From: Gammaproteobacteria bacterium | GTDB taxonomy: Bacteria; Pseudomonadota; Gammaproteobacteria; Steroidobacterales; Steroidobacteraceae | Assembly (NCBI GenBank): GCA_013289615.1 | Contig: JABCZO010000035.1 | Span: forward strand, 1-41,070 | Direction: 5' to 3' | DNA: 41,070 nucleotides | Shown: piece after piece, positions 39,086 to 41,070 of the stretch | Layout of the letters: each line of letters starts with the position of its first letter | Position numbering within the stretch: the stretch's first letter is position 1 | Notes under the pieces: model-generated | Told to the model about the DNA's origin: nothing | Database searches by the model: none | Seen by the model: the letters and a program-made list of their open reading frames with translations, nothing else | Position numbers and translations under genes: made by a program

Positions 39086-40543
39086 TTGGCGTCGAAAGAA
39101 ATCTTGGTGCCCGATCTGGGCGACTTCAAGGACGTGGCCGTCATTGAAGTGCTGGTGAAACCCGGCGACAGCGTGCAGGTCGATACGCCGCTGCTGACGC
39201 TCGAGACCGAGAAGGCCACCATGGACGTGCCGTCCACCGATGCCGGTGTGATCGAGAAGCTGCACGTCGCCAAGGACGCGAAAGTCTCGTCCGGCAGCCC
39301 GATCGCTACGCTGCGGCTCGCGGACGATGCCAACGCCGCTACGGCAGCGGAGCCGGCCGCGCCGGCCGCTGCGCCAAAGGCAACTGCAAAGCCCGCAGCG
39401 CCGTCGGCGGCCGCCGCGGCGGCCGCTGTCCCGAGTGGCGCCGCCGCCAAGGTCGCTGCCGCGGCGCCAGTAGCCGCGGCGCCGAGTGCGCCGAAGCCAG
39501 CGGCAACTGCTACAACTGCTGCAACTGCTGCAACTGCTGCAACAGCTGCCGCTGCGGCGCCCGCGACTCCGATTGCCACGCAGGTGCTGCCGCCGATCAG
39601 CGAAGACGGTTTCGCCCGTGCCCATGCCGGCCCCTCGGTGCGTCGGTTCGCGCGTGAACTGGGCGTCGATCTGGGCCGGGTGAAGGGCACCGGGCAGAAG
39701 GGCCGCGTCACCGACGACGACGTCAAGGCGTTCGTAAAATCCCTGATGGTCCCCGGTGCCGGCGCGGGCGCCACCGGTGATGCCGCCGCGGGCGCGGGCG
39801 CGTTGCCGAAAGTCAACGTGCCTGACTTCTCGCAATTCGGCGCGATCGAAATCAAACCGCTGGGTCGCGTACAGCGCATCTCCGGCGCGCGACTGCACGC
39901 GAGCTGGGTCAACCTGCCACACGTTACACAGTTCGACGAGGCCGACGTCACCGAGCTCGAACAGACGCGCAAGGCGCTCAAGGCCAACGCCGACACAGCC
40001 GGCATCAAGCTCACGACGCTGGCTTTCATCGTGCGTGCCTGCGTCAGGGCGCTGCAGCAGTTCCCGATTTTCAATTCGTCGATCGATGCGAGCGGGGAGA
40101 ACCTGGTCTTCAAGCACTACATTCACATCGGCTTCGCGGCGGATACACCCAATGGCCTGCTGGTGCCGGTGATTCGCGATGCCGATCGCAAGGACATCTA
40201 TGAGATTGCGCGCGCACTGGGCGAGCTGTCGGCCAAAGCGCGCAGCGGCAAGCTCACCGGCGCCGAGATGCAGGGCGGCAGTTTCACGATCTCCAGCCTC
40301 GGCGGCATCGGCGGCACCGCGTTCACACCGATCATCAACGCGCCCGAGGTCGCCATCCTCGGCGTGTCGCGCGCCAGCATGAAGCCGGTATACCTCGATG
40401 ACGCGTTCGTGCCGCGAATGATCCTGCCGTTGTCGCTCTCCTACGATCACCGGGTGATCGATGGCGCCAACGGCGCGCGCTTCACCAGCTACCTGGCAAA
40501 GACCCTGGCGGACGCACGCGGCCTGACCGAGGCGGTGCCGTGA
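39086..40543 (+). CDS. aceF: Dihydrolipoamide acetyltransferase (PDH E2)
   Basis: Core of the pyruvate dehydrogenase complex. From TTG 39086 (AAGGGGA upstream) 485 residues: one lipoyl domain (about 3-75, lipoylated Lys43 in ETEKATMDVPS), an Ala/Pro linker (about 85-170), a peripheral subunit-binding domain (AGPSVRRFARELGVDLGRVKG), a second Ala/Gly linker, and the catalytic domain with the active-site His in SLSYDHRVIDGANG. E. coli has three lipoyl domains; one is present here. The linker contains 9-bp tandem repeats. Confidence 0.97.
   Translation: MASKEILVPDLGDFKDVAVIEVLVKPGDSVQVDTPLLTLETEKATMDVPSTDAGVIEKLHVAKDAKVSSGSPIATLRLADDANAATAAEPAAPAAAPKATAKPAAPSAAAAAAAVPSGAAAKVAAAAPVAAAPSAPKPAATATTAATAATAATAAAAAPATPIATQVLPPISEDGFARAHAGPSVRRFARELGVDLGRVKGTGQKGRVTDDDVKAFVKSLMVPGAGAGATGDAAAGAGALPKVNVPDFSQFGAIEIKPLGRVQRISGARLHASWVNLPHVTQFDEADVTELEQTRKALKANADTAGIKLTTLAFIVRACVRALQQFPIFNSSIDASGENLVFKHYIHIGFAADTPNGLLVPVIRDADRKDIYEIARALGELSAKARSGKLTGAEMQGGSFTISSLGGIGGTAFTPIINAPEVAILGVSRASMKPVYLDDAFVPRMILPLSLSYDHRVIDGANGARFTSYLAKTLADARGLTEAVP
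39506..39550 (+). repeat. 9-bp tandem repeats in the aceF linker
   Basis: Five units: one ACTGCTACA, three exact ACTGCTGCA (39515-39541), and one ACAGCTGCC. They encode Thr-Ala-Ala triplets in the linker between the lipoyl and subunit-binding domains; copy-number change keeps the frame. Confidence 0.9.
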
Positions 40544-41070
40544 GCCGCGCGGAAATCCTGTGCCCGGATCTGGGCGACTTCAAGGATGTGCTGGTCATCG
40601 AAGTACTGGTCAAACCCGGCGACAGCATTGAGATAGAGACGCCGCTGATCACGCTCGAGACCGACAAGGCGACGATGGATGTGCCATCGACGGCCGCCGG
40701 CAAGGTGGTCGAAGTGGAAGTCGGCAAAGGCAGCAAAGTCTCCAAGGGCACGCCATTGCTGGTGCTCGAGACCGGCACGCCGGCAGCGGCGGGGCCCGTA
40801 CCGCCTGCGGCTGGTGCGCCGGCAGCCGAAGCCCCGGCAGCCAAAGCCCCGGCCGCCGCGGCCCCGACCAGCGAAGCCCCGGCCGCCGAACCCCCGGCCG
40901 CCGAACCCCCGGCCGCCGAAGCCCCGGCAGCCAAAGCCCCGGCAGCCAAAGCCCCGGCAGCCAAAGCCCCGGCCGCCGCGGCCCCGACCAGCGAAGCCCC
41001 GGCCGCCGAACCCCCGGCCGCCAAAGCCCCGGCCGCCAAAGCCCCGGCCGCCGACGCCCCGGCCCGCGAC
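40540..41070 (+). CDS. lpd: Dihydrolipoamide dehydrogenase with N-terminal lipoyl domain (3' end outside window)
   Basis: GTG 40540 overlaps the aceF stop (GTGA) and opens a frame that runs off the window after 177 codons. It begins with a complete lipoyl domain (about 4-76; EILCPDLGDFKDV and lipoylated Lys43 in ETDKATMDVPS), very similar to that of AceF. A roughly 95-residue Ala/Pro/Glu/Lys repeat linker follows. In related bacteria this arrangement, third in aceE-aceF-lpd, is an E3 with its own lipoyl domain; the FAD part is not seen here. A second E2 cannot be excluded from the visible part. Confidence 0.8.
   Translation, partial: MSRAEILCPDLGDFKDVLVIEVLVKPGDSIEIETPLITLETDKATMDVPSTAAGKVVEVEVGKGSKVSKGTPLLVLETGTPAAAGPVPPAAGAPAAEAPAAKAPAAAAPTSEAPAAEPPAAEPPAAEAPAAKAPAAKAPAAKAPAAAAPTSEAPAAEPPAAKAPAAKAPAADAPARD
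40819..41066 (+). repeat. 15-bp tandem repeats with a 120-bp higher-order copy in the lpd linker
   Basis: The repeated unit encodes Ala-Pro-Ala-Ala-(Glu/Lys/Asp/Ala), interrupted by Ala-Pro-Thr-Ser-Glu. The 72 bp at 40831-40902 recur exactly at 40951-41022, 120 bp later, so a block of eight units was duplicated. Confidence 0.9.

Noticed and set aside
38915..40450. Minus-strand frames of about 400-510 codons antisense to aceF
   Set aside because: Low-complexity Ser/Cys/Arg runs arise from the Ala-rich linker read backwards; AceF is certain.
40482..41039. Minus-strand Gly/Ala-repeat frame that looks like a PE-PGRS-type protein
   Set aside because: It is the reverse reading of the lpd linker repeats; the plus strand has a full lipoyl domain in frame.
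40819..41070. Regular repeats at the right edge as a CRISPR array
   Set aside because: Units are 15 bp, in coding frame and without unique spacers.

Overview
This is a high-GC, densely coding stretch of a gammaproteobacterial chromosome. The most likely neighbourhood is the Xanthomonadales / Nevskiales / Steroidobacterales side of the class. The reasons are the order pyrG-kdsA-eno-ftsB-ispD-ispF, the block rpfE-recJ-prfB-lysS that in Xanthomonas flanks the rpf quorum-sensing genes, and a pyruvate dehydrogenase operon whose third gene begins with its own lipoyl domain. The placement is inferred from gene order and protein character; no ribosomal RNA or marker phylogeny is available here. No tRNA, rRNA, CRISPR array, intact insertion sequence or prophage gene was seen.

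Layout. Positions 1-5.3 kb hold a tightly packed plus-strand housekeeping run (pyrG, cut by the window edge, then kdsA, eno, ftsB, ispD, ispF), joined largely by ATGA/GTGA stop-start overlaps. A minus-strand Smr-domain gene follows, then surE-pcm. About 380 bp of unusually AT-rich DNA with a 17-bp inverted repeat lies where E. coli carries nlpD-rpoS. Next come a Mth938-like gene (minus) and the divergent block rpfE-recJ-prfB-lysS; prfB carries the programmed +1 frameshift that autoregulates release factor 2.

From 13.8 to 26.2 kb lies an accessory efflux region with two separately regulated modules. The first is an OmpR-type response regulator without a kinase, then an RND permease, a membrane-fusion protein, an outer-membrane factor and a DUF190 protein. 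The second is a MarR regulator with a clear palindromic operator, an outer-membrane factor, EmrA-like and EmrB-like proteins, and a cyanase at the end. On the minus strand (26.2-30.2 kb) follows a molybdate operon in which a small unrecognised secreted protein precedes modE-modA-modB-modC, with a ModE-like palindrome at its front.

From 30.2 to 36.2 kb are nadC, a PuuD-like membrane protein, grxD, a ureidoglycolate-lyase-family protein, an RNase T-like exonuclease, pyrC and an M17 aminopeptidase. The last segment is the pyruvate dehydrogenase operon aceE-aceF-lpd; lpd runs off the right edge inside a long Ala/Pro tandem-repeat linker.

The least ordinary parts are the double efflux region (orphan regulator, RND pump lacking two residues of the canonical proton relay, cyanase at the tail of a MarR-controlled operon), the molybdate operon with an unknown secreted leader gene, and the AT-rich island after pcm.
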